In this document: in pieces, positions 17,681 to 25,786 of the stretch
Layout: each line of letters starts with the position of its first letter
Numbering within the stretch: the first letter of the stretch is position 1
DNA from: Burkholderia sp. SRS-46
GTDB taxonomy: Bacteria; Pseudomonadota; Gammaproteobacteria; Burkholderiales; Burkholderiaceae
Direction of reading: 5' to 3'
NCBI RefSeq assembly: GCF_004343775.1
Contig: NZ_PTXL01000006.1
Coordinates: 496,001-560,000, forward strand
DNA length: 64,000 nucleotides
Translations under genes and position numbers: made by a program
The notes under the pieces: model-generated
What the model was told of the DNA's origin: nothing
The model's input: only the letters and a program-made list of their open reading frames with translations
Database searches by the model: none

Positions 17681-17764
17681 GGGGAAATTATTGCGAACTC
17701 CGATGCGGTGCGTGTTGATCCACGTCAGGGTGCGCGGTGGCGCGGTGGATTTGACCTGCGTCAA
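17681..17764 (-). promoter_or_regulatory. Putative nar promoter with two FNR-like sites
   Basis: On the minus strand a distal palindrome TTGACGCAGGTCAA lies at 17764-17751 and a proximal site CTGACGTGGATCAA at 17727-17714, 37 bases apart. Each differs from the FNR consensus TTGAT-N4-ATCAA at two positions. If the proximal site is centred at -41.5, transcription would start near 17679 and the -10 hexamer would fall on an A+T patch (AATAAT at 17692-17687), a good class II FNR geometry. The leader to narG would be about 120 bases. In the rest of 17558-17946 nothing further is seen. Confidence 0.6.
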
Positions 17765-17946
17765 GAAATGACGCGCGGCAGGCTGCCGGGGCGGCATTCC
17801 CGCTTGTGTTTTGCAAGCGGAATCAGATGAACGAATTGATCGGGAACAGGAAACGATGAACCGGTGTCGCGCCGGCGCCCGGTTGCTTGACGGGCGCCGG
17901 CTTCAACGGGGAAACCGTCACGCGCGCGGCCGCGTGTCGCCGCGCG

Positions 17947-18402
17947 TCATGCGTACGGCACGTTGACCCACCCGGCGTTGCCCTGCTGATACTGGATCGT
18001 GCCGTTCTGGAATCTCACCCGCAGGTTGCCGTCCGGCAGCGGGACCCAGTCGATTATTCCGAGGCTCTTCATCAACCCGACGAAAAAATCCTTCAACTGT
18101 TTCGCATCGCTGCCCTGCCAGAGGTCGATGCGCCCGAGGCACGCGCGCAGGTTGCCGTTCGGCGTCATGATCTTGTCGACCTGTTCGGCCACTTTCGACG
18201 CCGGATCGTAGACCGGCGTGCCGTCGGCGCTGACGATCGACAGATGGATGCCGCGCACCGACGTCGGCTTGCCCGGCGTCTGCTCGATGAGCGCGATGCA
18301 GCTCGTCATCGCGCCGAAATTGATCTCGGTCGCATCTCCCCAGAAGCGCTCGCCAACTGCCAGCGGTGCAGGACCTTGTACCTGCTGAATGTTGTAGGCC
18401 AT
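17947..18402 (-). CDS. Unrecognised 151-residue protein at the left end of the R-body island
   Basis: The sequence begins MAYNIQQVQGPAPLAVGERF and has no signal peptide or membrane span. A segment at about 30-58 (Cys35, then His53 in RGIHLSIVS) recalls the Cys...His spacing of CheD/CNF-type deamidases, but this is only a pattern, not a demonstrated homology. The C-terminal part is rich in Asn, Gln and Gly. It lies on the same strand as the phospholipase D-like gene upstream (301-base gap) and the nar operon downstream. Function unknown. Confidence 0.7.
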   Translation of the reverse strand: MAYNIQQVQGPAPLAVGERFWGDATEINFGAMTSCIALIEQTPGKPTSVRGIHLSIVSADGTPVYDPASKVAEQVDKIMTPNGNLRACLGRIDLWQGSDAKQLKDFFVGLMKSLGIIDWVPLPDGNLRVRFQNGTIQYQQGNAGWVNVPYA

Positions 18403-18703
18403 GTGTTCCTCGCATGATTCGATGGGACTGCCGATGTATGGCGGGGCCGCGACGCGTCCGCGGCACACGGACACGGCGCCGTCCCGCCGCTCACACCCCG
18501 AACCCGGCCTGACGGCGCGGCGGGGCGTATCAATTGATTCTTTGTCGTCGGACGAATCAAAGTCAAACGAATCGATGTCACGGGCGAGACTTCCCGTGAC
18601 ATTCGTCACCCGGATCCCGCCACCGTGGCGCGAAAGATTGCGCGCACATCGATTCGATGCGGCTCGTTTCGCACCGGCCGGTGATCGACGTCGTCCGGGC
18701 CGC
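18403..18703. other. Intergenic region with a perfect 10-bp inverted repeat
   Basis: No gene is seen in these 301 bases. ATGTCACGGG (18575-18584) pairs exactly with 18593-18602 around an eight-base loop. Towards the left lies a run relatively rich in A+T (18525-18575). The repeat is about 100 bases past the stop of the phospholipase D-like gene and may end its transcript; the A+T stretch could hold the promoter of the 151-residue protein gene. Confidence 0.45.
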
Positions 18704-20569
18704 CTAGCGCGACACATCCGGCCCGCCCGCGGCATGCGGGCCCGCGACCCGCCACAGCTTGTGCCAGTAGGCATCGAGCATCTCGCGCACGGCCTCCGCG
18801 CCCTCGATCAGGTAGTTGAACTCCGACAGCGAGCCCGGATACAGGTTGTCGGATCCGACGACGTACACCGCGTCGTCGACGATCATGATCTTCGCGTGGT
18901 TGCCGGGCGCCGGCGCGACCGTGTCGTAGTAATAGCCGCTCGCATTGAGGACCGCCGAGGCGGCGCTGCCGATGATGCCCTTGCTCGGCGGACTGTCGGC
19001 CAGCGGCGGCCGCTTCAGGGTCTTGGTATAGCGTTCCGTCGGGAGATCGGGCCACGCGTAGGTCAGGCCCTCGGTCGTCTGCGCGGGCGGCACGCGATCG
19101 GTGTAGTAGAACGGCGCGACACGCAGCCTCGTCAACGCCTCCGCGCGCGCGCCGTCCGTGTCGGGCAGCGGGGCATCGGTGTCGGCGTCGTGCGTCATGT
19201 AATACCGGATCAGGTCGAACGTGCGCCGCGCGCCCGAACCGAACGAATACTGGTCACCCTGCGCGCCAGCGCCGCCGTCCTGCGGCGACACCACCACATG
19301 CACGCTGAGCTGCCGGTTCGCGAGCAGCGCCTTGATCAGCCATTGGCAGACGACGTGATCGGACCACTTCTTCTTCCATGCGCTGATGAGGTCCATCTGC
19401 GACATCAGGATCGTGCGCTCGGCGCCCTCGATCAGCGTCTTCTTCATGATCTCGGACGCCTGCTGGTAGTCGTGCGCCTTGTTCGGGCCCGTCCAGTACT
19501 TGCCGACCGCCAGCATGCGGGTCGACAGCTTGTACTCGTGAAACCCGGCATATCTCGCATGAATGACCCGCTCCGGAAACACCGGCTTGCCGAGATCGGC
19601 GAGCGTCTGCCGATCCCCATCGTCCTCGCCATCGCGCAGGTCGAGCGCGTCGCCGTGTGCCTGCTCGGCCGGCGGCCCATCGGCGGCCCCGCCCTGCTCG
19701 CCGGACCGATGCAGGTCGATCAGCGCCTTCTGGCGATTCTTCATGTAGGCCTCGGCCTCCGCCGCGGCGAGCGGATCGACCAGATTGCCGTGATGGCCGT
19801 TGCCGTTCTTCCAGGCCGGCTCCCTGACGTCCAGGTACTCGCGGGTCAGCAGATCCGTGCCGCACGCCCACATCCGGTTCAGGAACAGTTGCGATCCGCA
19901 GGCCGCGTCGCCGTGCACGACCACCGACACGTCGTGAACCGGCGGATAGCTGCGGAACAGGTCCATGTTCAGGTTGTGTCCGCCCACCAGCGCCTCGGTG
20001 CCGTCCATCGCGATGATCTTCGCGTGGTTCCACGTCATCTTCGTATCGTCGTTCGAGATGATGTCCGGCGAGAACACCTGCGACTTCAGCGACGACAGGA
20101 TGCCCTTCTCGAGCCGGTAGAACCGCCCCAGCCAGATATCGGGCGGCTGCTCCCAGGACGCCCCCCGGCTCCGGACCAGCCGCAGCAGCGCCGCCTTGAA
20201 CGCCGTGTATACCGGCGGCGCCCAAACCGGATTGAGCGGCGTCTGCCCGAACAGGAACCTGAATTGCGTCGGCCGGGTGCGCCCCATCTTCTGGCTCAGC
20301 GCCGTATCCATCGCGCCGAGCACCACCCTGCACCAATCGGGATCCGGGCTGTTGAGCGACGCCAGATCGCATCGATAGCGGGATTTCTGGATGATTTCGT
20401 CGACGGCGCGTTCGAAATCCTCCTGCCGCGCGTGCGCCCGCGGCATGATCGCGCGGCCGAATGCGTCGTCCCAGGTTCGTGGCGTATCGAGGAGCCTCAC
20501 GTAGTTCGGGCCGCTAATGTGGCTGAAGTATTGCCCGATGTTGTTCTGCACGTCGTCGATCTTGCTCAT
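18704..20569 (-). CDS. Phospholipase D-like protein with two HKD motifs
   Basis: A 621-residue protein with both catalytic halves of the PLD superfamily. The first motif is H182-x-K184-x4-D189 followed by GGHN, and the second is H558-x-K560-x4-D565 followed by VGSDN. Both are complete, so phosphodiesterase activity on phospholipids (or nucleic acid) is likely. A long insertion (about 240-540) separates the two. No signal peptide is visible. It follows the hydrolase gene by 89 bases on the same strand, and the pair looks like a lipid-attacking module of the R-body island. Confidence 0.82.
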   Translation of the reverse strand: MSKIDDVQNNIGQYFSHISGPNYVRLLDTPRTWDDAFGRAIMPRAHARQEDFERAVDEIIQKSRYRCDLASLNSPDPDWCRVVLGAMDTALSQKMGRTRPTQFRFLFGQTPLNPVWAPPVYTAFKAALLRLVRSRGASWEQPPDIWLGRFYRLEKGILSSLKSQVFSPDIISNDDTKMTWNHAKIIAMDGTEALVGGHNLNMDLFRSYPPVHDVSVVVHGDAACGSQLFLNRMWACGTDLLTREYLDVREPAWKNGNGHHGNLVDPLAAAEAEAYMKNRQKALIDLHRSGEQGGAADGPPAEQAHGDALDLRDGEDDGDRQTLADLGKPVFPERVIHARYAGFHEYKLSTRMLAVGKYWTGPNKAHDYQQASEIMKKTLIEGAERTILMSQMDLISAWKKKWSDHVVCQWLIKALLANRQLSVHVVVSPQDGGAGAQGDQYSFGSGARRTFDLIRYYMTHDADTDAPLPDTDGARAEALTRLRVAPFYYTDRVPPAQTTEGLTYAWPDLPTERYTKTLKRPPLADSPPSKGIIGSAASAVLNASGYYYDTVAPAPGNHAKIMIVDDAVYVVGSDNLYPGSLSEFNYLIEGAEAVREMLDAYWHKLWRVAGPHAAGGPDVSR

Positions 20570-20658
20570 CGTGTCGATCTCGCCGATGAATGGCCGGGTT
20601 GATCCGGGGCCGTCGCGCAAGCGGGCGGGCCCGGCACGGGAAACGCGCGCGGCGCGGG

Positions 20659-21843
20659 CTACAGGAAGGTCCAGTTCACCCAGCCCGCGCCTTTGCGTTC
20701 GGGCGTGACGGGATAGGACAACGTGTACGGCGGATCCCCGACCACGTCTTCCAGGTAGGCGGTTTTCCAGAACGCTCGCCCGCTGCTGGCCGAGATCTCC
20801 CGTCCCCGGCTCGTGCGAATCGCACCGCCCCCCATCGCATCGAATTTCACGTGTTCGGTGTGGATGCTTCTGCGCAGCGCGTCGACAGGCTCGCGCACCG
20901 CACTGCCGGTCACGAACGAGGTTCCCCACTCGCTCAGGTAGGCGCGGGCCATCTTGTAGATCAGCCTCGGCACCGGCGCGACCTGCTCGCTGACGTTGGC
21001 CGCATCGTACAGGCCGTCGCCGGTGGTGTTGCCGGCGACCGTGCCGTGCCGGCCGCGGCACACGTACAGGTCGTATCGCTCGGGTTGCGCCGCATGGGCG
21101 TCGGGCGCCAGCGGGTCGGCAAGCTGGTAGTGGTCCGCGAGCGTGTCCCACGTCTTGCCCAGCCGCACCTCGTCGGCGCGGCCGGTCATCGGGCCATTCG
21201 GGCGCGGCGCCAGCGCCGTGAAGCCGTGGTCCAGGTGGTCCCATGCGTACACGCCCGCGTAGTGCGCGACGTTGGGCGGCAGCTGGGTCAGGATGCCGTA
21301 CCAGTTTCCTATCCCCGGCACGGGATCGATCGCGAAGATGCTGATGGGTATCTCGCGTCGGCCGTACGCATAGAGAAACCACGCGGCCATGATGCATTCG
21401 ACGGCACCGCGGCTGTGGCCGATGAAGTTGAACCGCCGCGCGCGGCTGGCGGCGGCGAGATTGGCGCCGTGCAACGCGAGCGCGGGCGCGCTCCACCCGT
21501 CGACCTGCGTGACGTTGGAATGCTGGTTCTGCACCGATGCGTATTTCCGGACTTCCTGAAGCAGGCCGGCGGGCGCGTCGAGCGGCGCGTCGACCGTCAG
21601 CGGCTCGCAGTAGCTGCGCAGTTGCGCCCAGTCGTTTTCGCCGACGCCGCGCACGACGACGCTCGCCGCGGTACTGAACAGATCGCCGGAAATCTCGTTG
21701 TGGATCCGCACCGGAATGTAGCCGGTCTCGCGACAGTAGATCCCCTTGTCGCTGCGGATGCGGGTCACCTCTCCTTCGTCCCGCGTGCAGGCGGTGCCGC
21801 TGAAGCACACGGTGTAGACGTCTGAATCAGTCGGTATCCTCAT
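20659..21843 (-). CDS. Alpha/beta hydrolase-like lipase (GHSRG motif), Tle/DUF2235-like
   Basis: A 394-residue protein with a nucleophile elbow GHSRG (Ser144) and an acidic residue in FAIDPVPG (Asp173), the arrangement seen in DUF2235 and type VI lipase effector families. Likely activity is phospholipase or esterase. The start was set at the ATG that has GGAG five bases upstream; an in-frame ATG 42 bases earlier lacks this. No signal peptide is seen. It precedes the phospholipase D-like gene. No vgrG or PAAR gene is nearby, so a type VI link is not supported here. Confidence 0.75.
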   Translation of the reverse strand: MRIPTDSDVYTVCFSGTACTRDEGEVTRIRSDKGIYCRETGYIPVRIHNEISGDLFSTAASVVVRGVGENDWAQLRSYCEPLTVDAPLDAPAGLLQEVRKYASVQNQHSNVTQVDGWSAPALALHGANLAAASRARRFNFIGHSRGAVECIMAAWFLYAYGRREIPISIFAIDPVPGIGNWYGILTQLPPNVAHYAGVYAWDHLDHGFTALAPRPNGPMTGRADEVRLGKTWDTLADHYQLADPLAPDAHAAQPERYDLYVCRGRHGTVAGNTTGDGLYDAANVSEQVAPVPRLIYKMARAYLSEWGTSFVTGSAVREPVDALRRSIHTEHVKFDAMGGGAIRTSRGREISASSGRAFWKTAYLEDVVGDPPYTLSYPVTPERKGAGWVNWTFL

Positions 21844-21978
21844 TATTTCTCCGGCCTTCTGGTTCGGAATGCGGCAGGCGCGCAATCGCCGCGTCGCCCG
21901 CCTTCGTGCTGCTTCCTAAGGAACGCCCGCCGCAGCCGGATGTGAAGCGGCCGCACGCCACGGCTTGACCGACGCGCG

Positions 21979-22611
21979 CTAGGCGCCCTTCTTGTCCAGC
22001 AGCGCCTGGTACTTCTGCAGGCTCTCGTCGATCTTGTCGAGCGCGATGCTCGCAGCCTCGCCTTCGATCGCTTCGGCAGCGCCCGCGACGATCGCCGCGG
22101 TCGCGACGAACAGGTCCGTCAGCAGCAGCCCCACCGCGTCCATCGCCATCCCGGGCACGTTCTCGTCGATGGTCTTCTGCGCCAGATCCTTCATCAGCAC
22201 GCTCTTGCCCGCGATCGCCAGCGACGTCGACGCCTCGAAATAGTTGGCCGCCGCCTGCGCGACCATGCCGCCCGCCTGCGTGATCAGCATGTTCGGGCCG
22301 ACGGCGATCTGCGTCGTCGCGTAGGACGCCGCCTCCGCGTTGATCGCCTGCACGGTCTGCATCGCCGAGCCGCCGGACCCGGCCGCTTCGGCGATCTGGT
22401 TCGGCGCCTTCAGCGCATCGGTGAACCTGCGCAGGCGGTTGACCGGCCACGTGCGCGCGCCGGCCTTCGACACGCCGGTGTGCGGGGCGACGTCCGCCGG
22501 CGCCGCTGCGTCGGCTGCTTGCGCGGCGTCGCGTGCGTCATGGCGCGGCGCCTGCGGCGTGCCGGGCGCCGCGCCGTCGCCGCGCCCGCCCAAAAGACCT
22601 TTCATGTTCAT
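21979..22611 (-). CDS. Unrecognised Ala-rich protein beside rebB, possibly RebB-related
   Basis: A 210-residue protein with a disordered Ala/Pro/Asp-rich N-terminal third, then long Ala-rich helices (about 95-200), including a hydrophobic segment (AVGLLLTDLFVATAAIVAGA). The helical part (ATTQIAVGPNMLITQAGGMV) recalls the repeated small-residue helices of RebB proteins, but I cannot claim homology. Two ATGs six bases apart are possible starts. It lies 29 bases after the first rebB gene on the same strand, so the two are probably cotranscribed. Confidence 0.65.
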   Translation of the reverse strand: MNMKGLLGGRGDGAAPGTPQAPRHDARDAAQAADAAAPADVAPHTGVSKAGARTWPVNRLRRFTDALKAPNQIAEAAGSGGSAMQTVQAINAEAASYATTQIAVGPNMLITQAGGMVAQAAANYFEASTSLAIAGKSVLMKDLAQKTIDENVPGMAMDAVGLLLTDLFVATAAIVAGAAEAIEGEAASIALDKIDESLQKYQALLDKKGA

Positions 22612-22640
22612 GGCTCAGGTATCCCGAGAATCGTCGCGTC

Positions 22641-22967
22641 CTAATGCGTGGTGCCCGTCGGCGTGCTCGTCGCGCCATGCTGCGCACCGCCCGACGCACC
22701 GCCCGATCCGCCGCCCAACGCGCCGCCCGGCGCCCCCTTCGGCGACGCCTCGACGGACAGGATCATCGCCACCGCCTTCGAGACGACGGCGTTCGAAATC
22801 TGGTTCAACGCCGCCTGCTGCTGCGTCATGTTCTGCGCCGAGATGCCGACGGCCTGGCTGAACATCTGGTAAAGCGTGCCCAGCGCCTGGGCCGGGGACC
22901 CCGCGACGACGTTGACATTGGTCTGCGTCACCGCATCGGTAATCTGCTCATTGACTTTGTCTGCCAC
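22641..22967 (-). CDS. rebB: RebB-family R-body structural protein, copy 1
   Basis: A 108-residue protein with the RebB signature near the N-terminus (VNEQITDAVTQTNVNVVAGS, then PAQALGTLYQMFSQAVGIS). RebB-family proteins build R-bodies, protein ribbons wound in a coil that can extend and puncture membranes, known from Caedibacter. The start chosen is a GTG with AGGAGG four bases upstream; upstream ATG-initiated extension would add unrelated residues. This copy has a Gly/Ala-rich tail absent from the others. It lies between the sigma-like factor and the 210-residue protein. Confidence 0.85.
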   Translation of the reverse strand: MADKVNEQITDAVTQTNVNVVAGSPAQALGTLYQMFSQAVGISAQNMTQQQAALNQISNAVVSKAVAMILSVEASPKGAPGGALGGGSGGASGGAQHGATSTPTGTTH

Positions 22968-23081
22968 GAGGCCTCCTCGGATCTCGGCACCGGCATGCGA
23001 TTGAAGGAACGGGCGGGCCAGCAGGCCATCGACACCGCGCATGCCGTAAGGAACGCTGCCTGCCTGCGTTCGTGAACGCGC

Positions 23082-23639
23082 TCAGGCGAGTTCCTCGCGC
23101 AGCTTCTTGCGCAGCAGCTCGACGCGCTTTCTTGCGAGCGGCTCGTTGATCCCGAGCGTCGCGGCGATGTGCAGATACGGCCGGTCCTCCTCGAACTTCA
23201 GCGTGAACAGCGTCTGCTGCTGCGGCGGGAGCATGGACAGCGCCTGCTCGAGACGTAGCAGCTGCTGCCTGAGCAGCAGCTGCTGCTCCACCGACGGCGC
23301 ATGGCCGGCCAGCTCGACGGTGTGATCGTCGTCCCAGCCCGGATCGAATTCGAGCACGCCGTTTTCGCGGCGACGGCGGCGCGCGCCATCGAGGAACGCG
23401 TGGTTCAGCGCCAGAAAGAGAAAGCCGGCCAGGTTCTGCACGCGCTCCGGCGAACGCTGCAGGTAAATGTGGACCTTGAGTGCGGTATCGGAGAGCAGTT
23501 CGTCCGCACGGTGAATATCGCCCTTGCACAACAGGCGCGCGCGGCGCCGCAGTTTCCCCTGCATTTCCCGCCAGGTGCGATCGAGCTGCTGCGTCGATGA
23601 CGCATGCGTCTGGGCAACGTGCTGGTTTGAAGTGGTCAT
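23082..23639 (-). CDS. Sigma-70 family (ECF-like) sigma factor of the R-body locus
   Basis: A 185-residue protein with a sigma region 2-like part (about 45-90: ADELLSDTALKVHIYLQ, LAGFLFLALNHAFLDG) and a region 4-like helix-turn-helix (about 128-182: LSMLPPQQQTLFTLKFEEDR ... ATLGINEPLARKRVELL). It probably directs RNA polymerase to reb promoters. No anti-sigma gene is adjacent. It is divergent from the Crp/Fnr-like gene, and a perfect 16-bp palindrome stands 58 bases upstream of its start. Confidence 0.8.
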   Translation of the reverse strand: MTTSNQHVAQTHASSTQQLDRTWREMQGKLRRRARLLCKGDIHRADELLSDTALKVHIYLQRSPERVQNLAGFLFLALNHAFLDGARRRRRENGVLEFDPGWDDDHTVELAGHAPSVEQQLLLRQQLLRLEQALSMLPPQQQTLFTLKFEEDRPYLHIAATLGINEPLARKRVELLRKKLREELA

Positions 23640-24045
23640 CCCGTGCCTTCCTTTTTTATGGAAAACACAGAATCGATTCGAAGGTGCGAATAGCGCTGTT
23701 ACCCGGGTAACACCGTGATTCGGTTAATCGTTTCGGTGAATTTTCTTGATTATTATGAACGAAATTTTTTAATCCCCCGGCACGGCCTGATCCGTTTTAT
23801 CGAGCGCGCTGCCCGGGGTGAATCACGGCATTGCGATGAAACAGAACGACTGCCGCCACGACGCGTTCGTGGCCGACCCGATCCAGTCCATGTCGATCGA
23901 CAAAGAGTCCTTGCCGCCGAAGCGCTGCCTTGCCCGGACTGCTTGCCGATTATTTCGCCCTCTTCATTATTCCTTTTTCACGCAGTTCAAAAGGCAGCGT
24001 TTTCCGCTAGGTGGCCGCACCATCAAACAACCGCGCACGGAAAAC
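23640..24045. promoter_or_regulatory. Divergent control region between the sigma factor and the Crp-like gene
   Basis: About 400 bases, A+T-rich compared with its neighbours. It holds a perfect palindrome TGTTACCCGGGTAACA at 23697-23712, a shorter palindrome GAATCGATTC at 23670-23679, and an FNR-like sequence TTGATTATTATGAA at 23746-23759 (one mismatch to TTGAT-N4-ATCAA). These are plausible operators for the regulators encoded on either side. An open frame leads into the Crp-like gene through this region, but no signature supports translation from further upstream. Confidence 0.55.
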
Positions 24046-24720
24046 ATGCCTGCCTTTGCCAACGTTCAAGCGCTGCGCAATATACCGATACTCACCGAGC
24101 TCCCGGAAAGCCTGCTGGCTCACATCGAACGGCACGCCACGCCGTGGCCCGAACACGGCAACCGCCTGTTGTTCTTCAAGGGCGACCCGGGGGATTTCGT
24201 CGCCTTCGTGCAGCGCGGCCGCGTCTACAAGACGCTGCACGAACCCGGCGGACGCGAGATCATCCTCGGCCACTCGATGCCGGGCGAACTGATCGGCGAA
24301 AACACGCTGCTGCGCGCGCACCGGCGCAGCTTCACCGCCCAGTTGAGCCCGGACTGCCGCATTTCGCTGCTGCATCGCCAGTACTTCTCGCCGCTGCTGG
24401 CCAACGCCGATTTCATGGAGCGCATCTACGAGCAGCTGTGCCGGCACCTCCACCAGCTCAGCGACTTCGTCGAATCGGCGTGCCTGTACCGGCTCGAAGC
24501 CAGGCTCGCGCGCCATCTGCTGAACCGCATGCAAGGGAATGATCTCGAGGTGCCGTTGCCGGAGAACCAGAGCATCCTGGCCGCGATGCTCAACGTCAGC
24601 CGGCCGCGACTGAACAGCAGCCTGCAGAAGATGCAGCGCGACGGCCTGATCCGGCTTCACGGGGACGGCGTGACGATCGAGAAGCCGGAGCAGCTCCGGT
24701 GCATCGTCGACGCGAATTGA
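24046..24720 (+). CDS. Crp/Fnr-family transcriptional regulator
   Basis: A 224-residue protein with a cyclic-nucleotide-binding-type beta roll (about 10-125: RLLFFKGDPGDFVAFVQRGR, GELIGENTLL) and a C-terminal winged helix (about 165-215: ENQSILAAMLNVSRPRLNSS). The four Cys ligands of the FNR iron-sulfur cluster are absent from the N-terminus, so it is not an oxygen sensor of FNR type. The ATG used has only a weak ribosome site; family alignment favours it. It is the only plus-strand gene between 17.9 and 30.2 kb, sits between rebB copies 1 and 2, and is a likely reb regulator. Confidence 0.88.
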   Translation: MPAFANVQALRNIPILTELPESLLAHIERHATPWPEHGNRLLFFKGDPGDFVAFVQRGRVYKTLHEPGGREIILGHSMPGELIGENTLLRAHRRSFTAQLSPDCRISLLHRQYFSPLLANADFMERIYEQLCRHLHQLSDFVESACLYRLEARLARHLLNRMQGNDLEVPLPENQSILAAMLNVSRPRLNSSLQKMQRDGLIRLHGDGVTIEKPEQLRCIVDAN

Positions 24721-24760
24721 GGTCGCGGCAGGCACGCGCGTCACGCAGCGGCGCTGCGCG

Positions 24761-24775
24761 GGGGCCTGCGGCCCC
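24761..24775. terminator. GC hairpin after the Crp-like gene
   Basis: GGGGCC-TGC-GGCCCC forms a tight stem 41 bases after the stop of the Crp-like gene. No T-run follows. A second GC-rich inverted repeat lies near 24885-24897, directly past the stop of rebB copy 2 on the other strand. Either may end or protect the converging transcripts. Confidence 0.35.
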
Positions 24776-24897
24776 GTCGGTTGAGCACGGCATCGGACGG
24801 ACGCCCGGCCGTGGCACGGCCAGGCGTGCCGGAGGCGTCGCGCGCGGCCGGCATGCGCGCCGGGCGGCGCGCCGTTTCGCCCCCGCGCGCGGCGGGG

Positions 24898-25221
24898 TCA
24901 GCCGCGCAAGTGGCGGATCGCGTTCATCAGCTGCGCGACGCCGGCCAGCTGCGACGTGAAGTTGTTGTTCGCCGACTGCGCGGCGGCGGCCGTAGCCACC
25001 GGCGAGCCGGCATAGAGCTGCATGATGCCGACGGTCGCCGCGGCCATGTTGGACGCGGCCTGGTTCGCCTGCATCTGCACCGCGTTGTGCAGCAGGATCG
25101 CGGTCGCATGGCTGTTCGACTGCATGAGCGTGCCCAAGGCCATGGCGGGCGCTTCGCCCACCACCTTGACGTTGGCTTGCGTGACCGCATCGGTGATCGC
25201 GGCGGAGACCTGTTCCGGCAT
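24898..25221 (-). CDS. rebB: RebB-family R-body protein, copy 2
   Basis: A 107-residue protein with the RebB core: VSAAITDAVTQANVKVVGE at about 5-23, then a helix (APAMALGTLMQSNSHATAIL) and a small-residue region. Unlike copies 3 and 4 it has no N-terminal Cys cluster and its C-terminal part differs (ASNMAAATVGIMQLY). AGGAG stands seven bases before the ATG. It is the last gene of the run of three consecutive rebB genes, probably one transcript. Confidence 0.88.
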   Translation of the reverse strand: MPEQVSAAITDAVTQANVKVVGEAPAMALGTLMQSNSHATAILLHNAVQMQANQAASNMAAATVGIMQLYAGSPVATAAAAQSANNNFTSQLAGVAQLMNAIRHLRG

Positions 25222-25417
25222 GTCGTTACTCCTGGTTGGCTCGCCGCTGCAACGCAGTCACGGCGAAGGCATGAGTGGGTCGATTGGCGACGCGCGCCGC
25301 GCGGCACCGTCGATGCGGCGCGGCCGCTCGCCGTTGCGGGCGTCGGCACAGCGTCGAGTGCCGGGCGGCGGCCACCGGGGCCGGGGCCGCTGCCCGACGT
25401 CGACGCCGTGTCGCGCG

Positions 25418-25786
25418 TCAGGCGAGCGCCTTGCTGAGCGCGATCACGTCAGCCAGCACGGAAATCACGCCGTTCGATCCGATTTCCGAGGCGGCAGCGC
25501 CGGCGCTCGCCGGCCCGAGCGTGTAGAGCTGCATCGTGCCCACGTTCGTCGAGGTCGGCAGCTGCACCGCGGATTGCGATTGCTGCTGCACGGCGTTTTC
25601 GAACAGCACGCTGAGCGAATGGCTCTGGGCCTGGTACAGCGAGCCCGTCGCCATCGCGGGCGCTTCGCCCACCACCTTGACGTTGGCCTGCGTGACCGCG
25701 TCGGTGATCGCGGGATTGACCATGCACGCCTTGCAGTTGCAGGCATCCTTCGGGTCGTTGGCGTTCGCATGTGCGTCGTTTGCCAT
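25418..25786 (-). CDS. rebB: RebB-family R-body protein, copy 3 (Cys-rich N-terminus)
   Basis: A 122-residue RebB protein: NPAITDAVTQANVKVVGEAP then a helix (MATGSLYQAQSHSLSVLFE) and a C-terminal Ala/Gly helix. Before the core is an extension of about 24 residues with DACNCKACMVNP, giving three Cys in a CxCxxC pattern. It is closely related to copy 4, a likely tandem duplication. AGGAG precedes the ATG. Cys could cross-link subunits in the polymer; this is my inference. Confidence 0.9.
   Translation of the reverse strand: MANDAHANANDPKDACNCKACMVNPAITDAVTQANVKVVGEAPAMATGSLYQAQSHSLSVLFENAVQQQSQSAVQLPTSTNVGTMQLYTLGPASAGAAASEIGSNGVISVLADVIALSKALA

Noticed and set aside
13817..17830. A 1337-codon plus-strand frame opposite narG
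   Set aside because: Same composition bias and antisense to narG; no recognisable motif.
18704..21843. Type VI secretion effector cassette
   Set aside because: No vgrG, hcp, PAAR or adaptor gene is present in the window.
24046..24720. Calling this regulator FNR and linking it to the nar FNR sites
   Set aside because: The N-terminal Cys ligands for the oxygen-sensing cluster are absent, so it is only a Crp/Fnr family member.
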